A stretch of 64,000 nucleotides of DNA, taken from Bigelowiella natans CCMP2755 (Eukaryota; Cercozoa; Chlorarachniophyceae). A model generated the notes under the pieces. The model ran no database searches, had not been told where the DNA came from, and worked only from the letters and a program-made list of their open reading frames with translations. The stretch covers positions 124,001 through 188,000 of the forward strand of contig ADNK01002208.1 in NCBI GenBank assembly GCA_000320545.1. Reading direction: 5' to 3'. Position 1 is the stretch's first letter. Every line of letters starts with the position of its first letter. The position numbers were made by a program, and so were the translations under genes. This document shows, piece after piece, positions 38,037-48,323 of this stretch.

Positions 38037-40235
38037 ATGTCTTCTGACACCCCCACGACCCTTGCCAGCAGCAACACCTTCAAAGCAATATGCGGCAACG
38101 ACCTTCCCTGTCTGAAGCGTTTAATTGGGGAAAACGCAGATGTTGAGGAACGAGGCCCTCTCGGTGGGTAGCAGCTGCAGCATCAACATTGTCGCGTCAG
38201 TAGTTGGAGTGTTGAGTGATTGATAGCACATGTAGTGTTGGATGTTAGGTCAAACATGAAGCAAAATATTTGCAGTAGAAATAGAAGTAGAAAGTAGCAT
38301 TGACAATAGGTTTGGTGACACTGATGGTAGCAGAAGTAGTGAGAGAGAGCGCCATTTCCATGGATGTGAGTTGTGATTTGTCTTGGGAAACAAACGTCTG
38401 GCGGTTGTAATTTTATGTTTTAAAGACATTTGTTGAGGATGCACCGTCATCATTTGGAAAAATGACACTCAAAATTGCAAAAATGTAAAGATATGGTCGA
38501 TTTGCCATTAGGTGATACTCTGTTAATCGCGGGTTCAAGGGAGGGTCATTTTGAGATCGTAAAACACCTGGTCAACATGAAGGCAAACATTGAGGCGGAA
38601 AACGAAGAAGGTGGGTGCCAATGCTAGCATTGAAGGAGCAGTTGTAAAAATGTTACATAATTTTAAATGACTACATAACGATACATTAGGTGATACTCCG
38701 TTAATCGTGGGTTCCACTCGGGGTCATTTGGAGATCGTAAAGTACCTGGTTGACATGAAGGCAAACATTGAGGCGAAAGGCAGATATGGTGGGTGCCAAT
38801 GCTAGCATTGAGGCAGCAGTTGTAAAAGATGTCACATAATTTAAATGACTACATCACGACACATTAGGTAGTGATACTCCCTTGATCGCGGGTTCCAGAA
38901 AGGGCAAATTGGAGATCGTAAAGTACCTGGTTAACATGAAGGCAAACATTGAGGGGAAAGACCGTGGCGGTGGGTACTAATGCTAGTATTGAGGCAGCAG
39001 TTGTAGAAGATAATACACGATTTGAACTGAATACATCACCACACATTAGGTAATACTCCCTTGATAATGGGTTCCAGAAAGGGTAATTATGAGATCGTAA
39101 AGTACCTGGTTGACATTAAGGCAAACATTGAGGCGAAAGGCAGATATGGTGGGTACCAATGCTGGCATTGGGGCAGCAGTTGTAGAAGATGTTACATCAT
39201 TTCAAATGACCATATCGCCACAAATTAGGTTATACTCCCTTGATGATGGGTATGAAAAACGGTAAATTTGAGATCGTAAAGTACCTGGTTTGACATGAAG
39301 GCAAACATTGAGGCGAACGACTGTTCCGGTGGGTACTAATGCTAGCATTGAGGCAGCAGTTGTAGAAGATGATACACGATTTGAAATGATAATATCACGA
39401 TGCATTAGGTGAAACTCCCTTGATCGTGTGTTCCAGAGAGGGTAATTTTGAGATCGTAAAGTACCTGGTTGACATGAAGGCAAACATTGAGGCGAACGAC
39501 TGTTCCGGTGGGTACTAATGCTAGCATTGAGGCAGCAGTTGTAGAAGATGATACACGATTTGAAATGATAATATCACGATGCATTAGGTGAAACTCCCTT
39601 GATCGTGTGTTCCAGAGAGGGTAATTTTGAGATCGTAAAGTACCTGGTCGACATGAGGGCAAACATTGAGGTGAAAGACCGTCGCGGTGGGTACTAATGC
39701 TAGCATTGAGGCAGCAGTTGTAGAAGATAATACACGATTTGAACTGAATACATCACCACACATTAGGCAATACTCCCTTGATAATGGGTTCCAGAGAGGG
39801 TAATTTTGAGATCGCAAAGTACCTGGTTGACATGAAGGCAAACATTGAGGCGAAAGACCGTCGCGGTGGGTACTAATGCTAGCATTGAGGCAGCAGTTGT
39901 AAAAGATAATACACGATTTCAAGTGACTATGTCACCACACATTAGGCAACACTCCCTTGATAATGGGTTCCAGAGAGGGCAATTTTGAGATCGTAAAGCA
40001 CCTGGTTGACATGAAGGCAAATGTTGAGGCCAATGACAGAAATGGGTACACGTCCTATGACTTGGCGAACCATGACGAACTCAAAGTGTTCATCAAGCAA
40101 AGATGCATTGAGCGACGGGTTCAGGTGTTCAAAAGAGACTTCAGGGATTTGCACATGTTGAGCACGGAATTGAAGCGAGGGTTGGGGGCGGCAGTAGTCG
40201 CCATGACCACGAAAAAACAGGTGCACAAGAGTTGA
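38037..40235 (+). CDS. Ankyrin-repeat protein with one repeat per exon
   Basis: Exon 1 (38037-38163) encodes MSSDTPTTLASSNTFKAICG and NDLPCLKRLIGENADVEERG. Eight internal exons follow (38512-38610, 38690-38788, 38868-38969, 39050-39148, 39229-39328, 39409-39507, 39588-39686, 39767-39865), each one 33-residue ankyrin repeat of the type NTPLIMGSREGNFEIVKYLV. The last exon (39946-40235) has a final repeat and a tail with DLANHDELKVFIKQRCIERR, ending VAMTTKKQVHKS and TGA. All joins are phase 1-1. The third repeat exon has one extra codon. The fifth has one extra T (CTGGTTTGACATG, about 39290), which shifts the frame and makes a TGA; skipping that exon restores a 370-residue protein. Ankyrin stacks bind proteins; the partner is unknown. 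Confidence 0.85.
38512..40045 (+). repeat. 179-bp tandem array of ankyrin exon plus intron, nine units
   Basis: Exon starts fall at 38512, 38690, 38868, 39050, 39229, 39409, 39588, 39767 and 39946, a period of 178-182 bases. The introns are as alike as the exons, with a shared GTGGGTACTAATGCTAGCAT donor side and an ACACATTAG-type acceptor side. Bases from about 39291 to 39469 recur at +179 with no difference seen, so that copy is very recent. Confidence 0.95.
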
Positions 40236-40783
40236 TGTGCACCACCTGCACAGTGGGCGATGTCGGAAGCTTCGTGTTGTCCCGTGGTCAATGTGAAGAA
40301 TCATGTGGAACGTGCAACACATGTGATGTCGTGAAAGACATGGACCATCTCCTCCAGCAGTGGCAGCTGCAGGCATGCAGCACGTGATGGTGGACAGACA
40401 GATGCCAGAGATTCAGGCATGCCGTGCCATCTGGCAAGCAGACTGTCCGGCTGTCCGGCATGTGCACATGAATGCTGATTTCAAATGCACGATGATGGAC
40501 ACAGCAATGCATCGCATGCATCACACGTGCATTCAACATGCATGCACGCAGACTGCATGCATGCGAGCTGCCGCTGCGTTTCACAGCCACATCAGAATGC
40601 ATGCTGGCATGACCATTGAAACAAAAGATTTGATCAATTCGTTGCATCCGTCTCACATGTGCATGGGCGGAGAGCGCTGTGTGCGGTTGTCGCACACACA
40701 AGCAACGTGACGTGCTGTGCACGTGCAACGCGCGACAGTTGCATGCTCGTGCATCGGATGTCACGTGCAGTTTGGCTTTGTCC

Positions 40784-40811
40784 CTTGCCAGCTTGCTGGC
40801 AAGCTGGCAAG
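40784..40811. repeat. Perfect 12-bp inverted repeat with a 4-base loop
   Basis: CTTGCCAGCTTG (40784-40795), loop CTGG, then CAAGCTGGCAAG (40800-40811). No terminator-like U-tract follows. Confidence 0.9.
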
Positions 40812-41219
40812 AGCACACGCGATGCACGCAGTGCAATGAATGGACGTGGAGACAGGGATCATTCTGGCATTCCACCAGCAGAGATCTGAGGGTGCGTGCA
40901 AAAATTGGAGACTCAGAGTGCAAGCTGGAGCAAACAAAATCAAAGCAAAGTTGCAGAAAATTGTCATTCGCGCGAGCTTGTGTCGCGCTGCGCGGTGTTG
41001 CACCATCACTGTCACTTTTGGTGGGAGGCGTTGGCATGCCAGCATGCGAGTGTTCATTGGAAAAACTTTTTGGCGGTCGTGTGGTGGTTCACTTGCAGTG
41101 CTTCAGTGATGTGCGCTGCAGAATGCGTGCGCAGGACTGTGCTGATGCAACCAAGTGACAACACGCAGTTGTGCTTCCGTTTGAGTTCTGATGATTGTTT
41201 TCAACTTGCGCAACGTGCA

Positions 41220-41430
41220 CGGGTTCCGGCGGTGTCGAGAACATTCTCGATCACTCTGGAAGGTTCTCGAAGGTTCTCGAACCTTCTCAGAACTTCGCAG
41301 AAGTTCGCAGAACTCGTGCGCACTGGGTTCCGGCGCTGCGGATTCGGGAAGATCATCGAATCTTCTCGAAGCTTCTCGAGCATTCTGGAAGGTTCTCGAA
41401 GACTCTCGAACCTTCTCAGAAGTTCGCCAC
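41220..41430. repeat. Duplicated array of inverted GAA/TTC pentamers (heat-shock-element-like)
   Basis: Two diverged copies of about 110 bases both begin GGGTTCCGGCG (41221 and about 41326). Each holds alternating GAA and TTC triplets spaced by two bases, the pattern bound by heat-shock factor trimers. Copy one has about six perfect consecutive pentamers at about 41258-41287. Copy two has about twelve, with two imperfect, at about 41357-41416. The word TTCTCGAA recurs many times. Confidence 0.7.
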
Positions 41431-43092
41431 GTGCAACAGTGCAAACGCAGGCGGCCTTTGCGCATGCGTCTGCCCTTCATCGTGGGTGGTGCAACCACAC
41501 CGCTGACAAAACTTTTGGCGGCTCTGCAGCCACAGGCATGGCACAGTGATGCAGCGCGTCGTTGAAACTGTTCGCATGCAAAACGGCCGCAGCCGGGCCC
41601 TCGTCCTTGATCTCGTGGTCAAGGCAGGCTGCGTGCTTCTGAGCCGGGTGGCACTTGTAGAAGTGCAAGCTTGTTGGGGCGATGTGTCTGGGCTGTGCAG
41701 CCACTTCTTGAGGTGTTCCTGCTGGTGTCGTGCTTGTCGGTTGTTTGTCTTTGTTGTTTTCGTGTGTTGGTCTGCTGTTGTTGTCAACTTTTGTCATCGT
41801 TGGTCTCTCGGTCTTTCTTGGTTTTTTGTCTTTGTTTGGTTTTCTGTGGTTTTGGGTTTTTTGTGGTTTGGGGTTTTGGTTTTTTCTTGGTTGCTCGAAG
41901 TCTTTTGTCAATTGGGACTTCGAGTTTTTTTTCGCTCGAGGCCTCGAAGTGTCGTGTGCGGGAGGCAAAGTGACGAGAGCAGACTGGGAGCGCACAAAGG
42001 GAACTGGTGCGCAGAACTCAACTCCAGAGCTCACCCTGGGCACTGGTTGCCAGTCGAAAGAAAGTTCTGGAACTTTCTGCCCTGGGGTGCTGCTCGGAAA
42101 GAAGCGCACTCGTTGTGCACGTGCGCTCCGGTGCATGCGACTTGTGTTGCCGTTGCGCCTTGGCTTGCGCTTCTCGATGCTCCTTCGCTTTCGCTGTTGT
42201 TGTTGCTGCATCGCTGCCGCGCTCCGTCGCTGCACGACAATCGAGACATTGCTGCCACGTGCTGCGTGTTGAGAAAAAGGTTGACATGCATGCACATCGT
42301 TGCTGCGTGCTGCGATGGTGGCATGGCGCCTGCCAGGAGCTGCGCCACACTTGGGGTGCAAACGTTGGCGATGCAATGGACACGTGACGACATCACATGG
42401 ATGTGCATCACGTGTCCAGCAGCCAGATGCATCGATCATTGCTGTGCATGCTGCTTGTCATCAGGGTGCAAGCTCACGTGCGTGCGCACGTGCAACACCC
42501 ATCAGTGCATTTGCACCCTTGGAATGATCCCTGCATGCATGCATGGAGATCGAGTTGCTGATTCATGCAGCAGGATCGAATGATGCAAACGTTGAAACAG
42601 CCATGCACACATAGCGCTGATTGCCGCAATGGAATGCGTGCCTGCATGCACGTGTTGTGACATGGGATTGATTGATGCATCAATCAATTGAGCACTCACG
42701 TCACGCATGTATGCGACGACGTGTCATCAATGCAAGTGAACTAGCCAGCGCACCCCAAAACGAGAGGCTGCACCACTAGCTGTGACACTGCTGATCTGCT
42801 GATGGATGCATGCATGACGTTTGCATTGATTGCTTCCATGTGACTCATTTCTCGCCGGACAGGGATGAATGAAACGAGAAATTCACGAGATGCTCATTTG
42901 TTTCACAGGCAATAGCATGGCAGCAATCTCGAAATTCTCATTACTTGCATCCACTTCTACATCAATTCGACCCAGACTCATCATTTTTTTTCAACATTGA
43001 AGATCCTTCAATTTGAATTCCAAGCCTTTTGGCAACCATTTCCTGTACCTATAAATATCAAATTCTATTCAGATGACAACACCGATAACTAA

Positions 43093-44227
43093 TCACTTGA
43101 TTTTTTTCACCTGCTTCCGAAGATTTTGCTTCTTTTCATTTTTCTTATTTTTCGTTAATCTCTCGATACTTGTGTGATTTCGGGTTTTCTTGAGCGTATG
43201 GGCTTTAGTTTGCACAACATCCGACTCGTGTTTCATGCGTCTGCTCTTACTTTTCTCTAATTTGCGTAAGTTAGGACGTAGTTCTTTGACATGTTGTGAT
43301 GGTGGAATCTGATGGTGGGGAATCTCAGTCATCTTTGGACGTTTCGTATTAATTCTATGATCATAGAATGGGCTATCATTGGCGTGTGTGGTTGCGGGAG
43401 GTATCACTGAGGGGATGGACATGGATCTATCTTCTTCTGAAAGTTTTGCGATTGGTAACTCTGGAACAGAGGGTTTGTGAAGGCCGTGGAGGGTATTATG
43501 GCGTGGTAACGGATGCGAGTGCTGATGTTGATGCTGATGCTGAGGACCATGGACTATGGCTGATAAAACCGGCATCGCAACATTATGTTGCGTGCTCTGC
43601 AGTCTATGAATGCGAGCCTGATGTTTTTAATAAATTTTAATTCTTGAATAGGACAACATTAGCCTAAATAGTTCGTTAACGCAAACCTTTAGCATGTTAC
43701 TGATATCTATGAGCTTCTCCCTCTCGGACCTATGAGAAATAAATTATGCGTAATTAAGGGCGTGTTTGTGAGGAATTGAATTGACTGCGACCGTACTTAA
43801 GTTTTTTTATCCTCCGCTGTAGTTGAGAGATTTTCACTATGTAAATAATTGAAAATATCTATCAACAAATGATATGCTTTTATCTAAATGATACCTATTT
43901 ATCATACGACATAAGAAGGACAACCTTCTAGTTCTTGATTTTTAGTCTCTTCAATTGAGAGCCGCTGTTTAGTTCCAAGCGAAGTAGAAGCATCCCCGAG
44001 TGCTTTGTTCGGAGTTCCTTGGGCTAAGCAAATATTGATTAGGAAATTTCAGGTAAATCAATTTTGTTCTTACTGTTCTGCTGAAGCTGAAATTGTCTGA
44101 TTTTTTCCATCTCTGCTCTCATTTCTTTAACGATAGCTTTGAGTCTGGAATTTTCTACAGTTTCACCAAAAAATAACCAATTCTACATAATATGGTACTT
44201 GAGTACACTACACACACGCACACACAC

Positions 44228-44262
<35 letters not shown>

Positions 44263-44395
44263 TATATGTTAGTTGAGTAAATATGTTGAATAATGTTGGG
44301 GAAAATATATAATATATATGTTAGTTGAGTAAATATGTTGAATAATGTTGAAATATGTTGAATAATGTTGAAATATGTTGAATAATGTTGGGGGA

Positions 44396-44450
<55 letters not shown>

Positions 44451-47400
44451 CGTGTGTGATATAAAATTATCACGCCTATGCAAGTCAGCCATTTCCATTG
44501 TTTACTATTGTAGTGATTGTTATGTGTCCATTCCGAGACCTGTCTGTAGATTGAAAAACTGGTTTTTAAAGTCAACGCCTGGTGTGATAGTTTCCGGTTG
44601 TCTGTCTGTGAGGATCTCGCTTGCTACGGAGTTTCCCCTTTGAGGTTGTGTGAGCATTCTTGGATCACCACCACCAGGACTTTGTATCTTTGTGCTAATG
44701 TTGCTGTTGCGGGTACTGATGGAATAGCGCGGTAGAGATGCCCCACGTGAACCAAAATTGTAATTACTAATTCCTTGCGTTGGCGATGGATCTGGGGAGA
44801 AAGCTGGGATTTCAGGAAGTGGGGAGGGTGGAGGGCCAAGATCATCCGAGAGGGATGGGGAAGGTAACTCTAATTGTTGGAAATTACTATGGCCAGCGAC
44901 TAAATTTGCATCAACATTAAATTTAGATGGCTTGCTCCTATTACCCATCTTCTTCTCCTCAAGACTCTCTTCTGAAAACGAGAATCGATGCTTACGTCGT
45001 CCGGGAGAAGTTATTTCGTTTGTAAGTTGTGGTTTAGGCGATAACACCGAGAACGACTGCTTCCTTGTCTTGGTAGTAGCTGCTGGTATTCTAGCGAGGA
45101 GTTCTCTTTTATCTTCTTGCAGTTTTAAGTTCTCATTTTTGTTACTTTCAATCTCCAGCTTTGCTTCGTCGAGTTTGGACTTCAGCTCCTTCTCATTCTT
45201 CTCGGCACGCGATTTCTGGGCTTCTATAAGAGCCACGCGAGTCTTGGTTTGCTCCTCTAAATCAGTGAACTTTGATTTCTCTTGGACCAGCTCCTTTTTA
45301 AGATTTTTGGACTGTAAGGTAAAAGAAACGATAGGGTGAACTCCCAAGAATAAGAACCACATTATCATCAACATCATTTACATTGTATATACCTCCAATC
45401 GTAAGTCATCCATATCCTTGCATATCTTTGATATCTTTGAATCTTGTTGAATATTGCTATCGTGGAGAGTTTTTATTCTTTCCAGCGACGCTTTTTCGCG
45501 TGTGATAGAGACTTTTAGCTTTCCCTCGAGCAACTGTATTTGTGCCCTGATGAAAAATGATGAAATTTTTAAATATAATTAAGAAAAAGTTCCGAAATAA
45601 AAATCGAAAAAATTGGCTATATGTATGACCTCAGCTCTTCCTCAGAGCGTTTTTGCGAGCATTTTTCCTCAATAAGCTGGGATTGAAGCTCAGTCATCCT
45701 AAAACACACACACTCACTAAAACACAGAGCATACTTTGTTACATTGTATTTTTCATAATCTCTTTCACCGTAATACCTTGCCTCTGCTTTCACTTTTCCT
45801 TCTCTCAGACGGACTACATCGCCACCCGTCATGGACATCTGGGAGATAAATATATCAGCTGATTATTGAGCAACTGTTCGTTGGAAAATCATACCCTATT
45901 TTGTAACCCTTTCATAGTCGCATTGACTTTCGCAAGTTTTTGTTCTTTTTCCCACACTGTTCTATGCAACTCGTGAATCTGTGTAGAATTCATATAGAAG
46001 TGATGACGTTCAAATATTTAAAGTAAATATGTATATTGATACAATAATTCACGCTGCATGTTGTTCTGAGACACTGAATAAATACCTCTCGTGCATGTTT
46101 AGCTTTTATATTCTCCATTTCCTGTGTTTGGGCAATGGAATGTTCCTTATAATCTTTGCGCCATCCTGCAAGCTCTACCTCTGCAGCCGTCGCGCGACAA
46201 GCTAGCTTCTTTAGGTTCTCAACCTCTTTCTCGTATTCAATATTACGTTGCCTGGCGTGCTGAAGCTCTGTTCTCAATTTTGTGGACTCAATTTCTCTCT
46301 CACGTGCTATTTTAAGCTTCTCAGAAACGATATCTTTCATCCTTGCCTCAAGGGATTGAACAGCTTCACGAGATTTTTGTTTCTCTTCCATAATTGCAGT
46401 CCCTGCCTTGGCGGTTGAGGATTTTAGATCCTCCTGAATCTTGGCCAACTCCTTGTTTTTGCTATCAATCTATATGATCACATTGTAGGTTTTCACTGTC
46501 ATGACAACAAATACGGAAATAATCCTACATCATCTAGCATTAACCTGAGACATGAGAAATTTGGCCTTTTCCTCCAAGATGCAGTGCCTTTCCGCGAGTC
46601 TCTCAAGTTGCTTCTGTAAGTTCGTCTGATAATGCCCGATATAAAGGTGCAAACTTGAGTTATTCGAATGTGAGCAAAGATTGGATGAGTTTGAAGCGCA
46701 AAATTGTTTCACTGCACCACCTTTGAAGCCCTGAGGGTTCGTACTTTGTGATGTTCATTTTCCAGCTTGATCTCATTTTCAGCATAAAATTTATGCAAGT
46801 CTTGTTCAAGTTGAGTTTTAACTTTTTGCTCTATGATTTCAAATTCTTCATTCTTCGATCGTAGTTTACTTTGCAAAACCTTTACAAACGTTATGTAAAG
46901 GCATCAGAATTAACTCATTTACCTTATAATTCCATTACTTTGAAACAAATGTTCTAAAACACTATTGCCAGTTCAAATAATTGTGAGAAGTGTGCGTGAT
47001 CAATCTTTAAGAACTGGATTTACCCTGATAGACTCCTCAAATTTCACTTTCTGGTCCTCCAAGGCAACTTCGTGTGCTGCATTACGCGATTCCAGTTGGT
47101 CGGAGAATGCTTGAAGTTTTCCCTTGTAAAATTTTTCCAATTGACCTGATTCCATTTTTTGTATTTGCGAGACCGATTTGAGCTCCGTTATCTCATCCTT
47201 AAAGAAATATTCATAATTACATTCCTTAGTTCATACCAACCTGTATTTAGTGTATCTTCAGTCTATTAAAATTGGATAGTACTTTGTATTTGGCCACAAT
47301 AGCGTCCCTCTCAGTAACCATGTCCTTCATGCGTTGAAAAGCGGACTCATATTCTAACAAAGCCGAATCTCTCTCAGCAAGAAGTGACAGGTTGAATTTG

Positions 47401-47807
47401 TAATCTTCTGTTATCTTTGAGATCTCCTCCTTCTGTCGCTTTATCTGATCCAACATACGTTCGAGAAATGATAAAGAAATTTTTGTTACAAGAAGATGAA
47501 AATATTAGCAATAGGATGTCGATATCAATAAATTTCTCCTGTAAAGTATAAATGAAATTGATTTATAACTCGTACCGTTTGTTGTTGGTGAAGTTGGAGG
47601 GATCGCAGCGACTCCATCTGTGAGTCTTTGATTCTTCGCAGCTCTTCCTCTCTCCGGGCAATAAGCTCCCTAAATTAGATTTGACCATTTCAAATTTGGT
47701 AAGAAGGCTAATTCTCTGACGTCTGTATGAACCTGAAATCTCAAATTAACCTACCCATAATGAGATTGATCGCCTGTCGCTGAGATTTCAATTTTGGACT
47801 CTTCCAT
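43093..47807 (-). CDS. CCDC57-like long coiled-coil protein
   Basis: Start ATG at 47807-47805 gives MEESKIEISATGDQSHYG. Further exons give ELIARREEELRRIKDSQMES, IKRQKEEISKITEDYKFNLS, LLAERDSALLEYESAFQRMK and FNRLK, which follow the N-terminal pattern of CCDC57 (ELLxRKEEE..., EDFxxNLxVLxERDxELERY). About a dozen more exons are continuous heptad coiled coil: for example 47030-47200, 46730-46880, 46090-46470 (EAVQSLEARMKDIVSEKLKI) and 45090-45310 (KNEKELKSKLDEAKLEIESN). A Ser/Pro-rich disordered stretch (44640-45070; SPSLSDDLGPPPSPLPEIP) and a basic tail (43093-43575, ending RKQVKKIK) follow. CCDC57 is a centriolar-satellite and microtubule protein in animals, so this suggests an organism with centrioles. 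Exon ends after 45390 are approximate. No membrane segment is seen. Confidence 0.65.
44229..44258. repeat. (TA)n microsatellite
   Basis: About 15 AT copies in an intron of the CCDC57-like gene, after a short CA tract. Confidence 0.9.
44267..44395. repeat. AT-rich minisatellite
   Basis: A 20-base unit containing AATATGTTGAATAATGTTG is repeated three times in a row. A longer unit beginning TATGTTAGTTGAGTAAATA occurs twice (about 44265 and 44317). It lies in an intron of the CCDC57-like gene between two TA tracts. Confidence 0.85.
44404..44450. repeat. Compound (TA)n(TG)n microsatellite
   Basis: About 12 TA copies run directly into about 12 TG copies, in the same intron as the minisatellite. 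Confidence 0.9.
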
Positions 47808-48323
47808 CGAGGCTAAGATTTTCCTTCTCCGTTAGAGATTATTTTTTCTACTTCATTCCAAATGCCTGGTGCAACCCTATCTTAGCATAGGCTGCTCCTT
47901 AGATTTCACCCCTGAGACCCCCACCTTTAACCTCTCCTTCGTCGATCGTCGCCGTTTCGGAACACTTTCCCGCTATTACGTTTAAAGTCACAGCTCGGAA
48001 GCATAAGTCGAATAGGACCCTTTTCTATTGATTTTCATGGCTATGTTGTTGTGTTACTCTTAAAATGGATCACTCATTCAAAATCATTGGCCACTTTGAT
48101 GGTATTTAGTCTTGCGACAAGGTTATATTCTCCAAACAGTGTAAGAATCAAGGAGAAAACAGGCCTTAACAACTACCAGAAGAATCACGAACTGCTCATA
48201 GACGTACTAAAAAAAAATGGCTCGTACGACGAAGCGAAAGAGTTGTAACTGCTGAATCAGATAACAGTCCAGTCCGCGAAAGGCCCCCACTTCGCCAAAT
48301 AAGGCAATTCCCAACAATTATAA
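47808..48323. other. Shared 5' region of divergent CCDC57-like and RING-LSD1 genes
   Basis: 516 bases separate the two start codons. An open frame at about 48051-48248 has ordinary composition (MVFSLATRLYSPNSV from an ATG at 48099, ending KNGSYDEAKEL). It is short and not recognised; it could be a small gene or chance. Confidence 0.45.

Larger units (their letters stand above)
40236..43092. other. GC-richer, gene-poor block
   Basis: No gene recognised in these 2.9 kb. The sequence is visibly richer in G and C and in TGCA, CATG and GCGC words than the flanking genes. Several long overlapping frames exist on both strands (for example 41546-42583 plus, 41477-42439 minus), but none has family motifs or consistent composition. 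It contains a strong hairpin at 40784-40811 and the pentamer arrays at 41220-41430. Pyrimidine-rich TTTTGTTTTC-type sequence fills 41750-41930. Confidence 0.55.

Noticed and set aside
39289-39293. TGA in the fifth ankyrin exon as a second selenocysteine codon
   Set aside because: It results from a one-base insertion that shifts the frame; neighbouring units read GTTGAC (Val-Asp) at the same place, and no SECIS is needed to explain it.
38512-40045. Evenly spaced repeats suggestive of a CRISPR-like array
   Set aside because: The units are 179 bases, encode ankyrin repeats and have conserved introns in place of unique spacers; the genome is eukaryotic.
38250-40376. Repeated minus-strand frames across the ankyrin array
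   Set aside because: They repeat because the DNA repeats; the plus strand gives consecutive 33-residue ankyrin units with correct splice phases.
41477-42583. Two very long overlapping frames on opposite strands (320 and 345 codons)
   Set aside because: Neither shows domain motifs. Composition follows the local GC- and T-rich bias, and each is a shadow of the other; open frames of this size are expected in GC-rich DNA.
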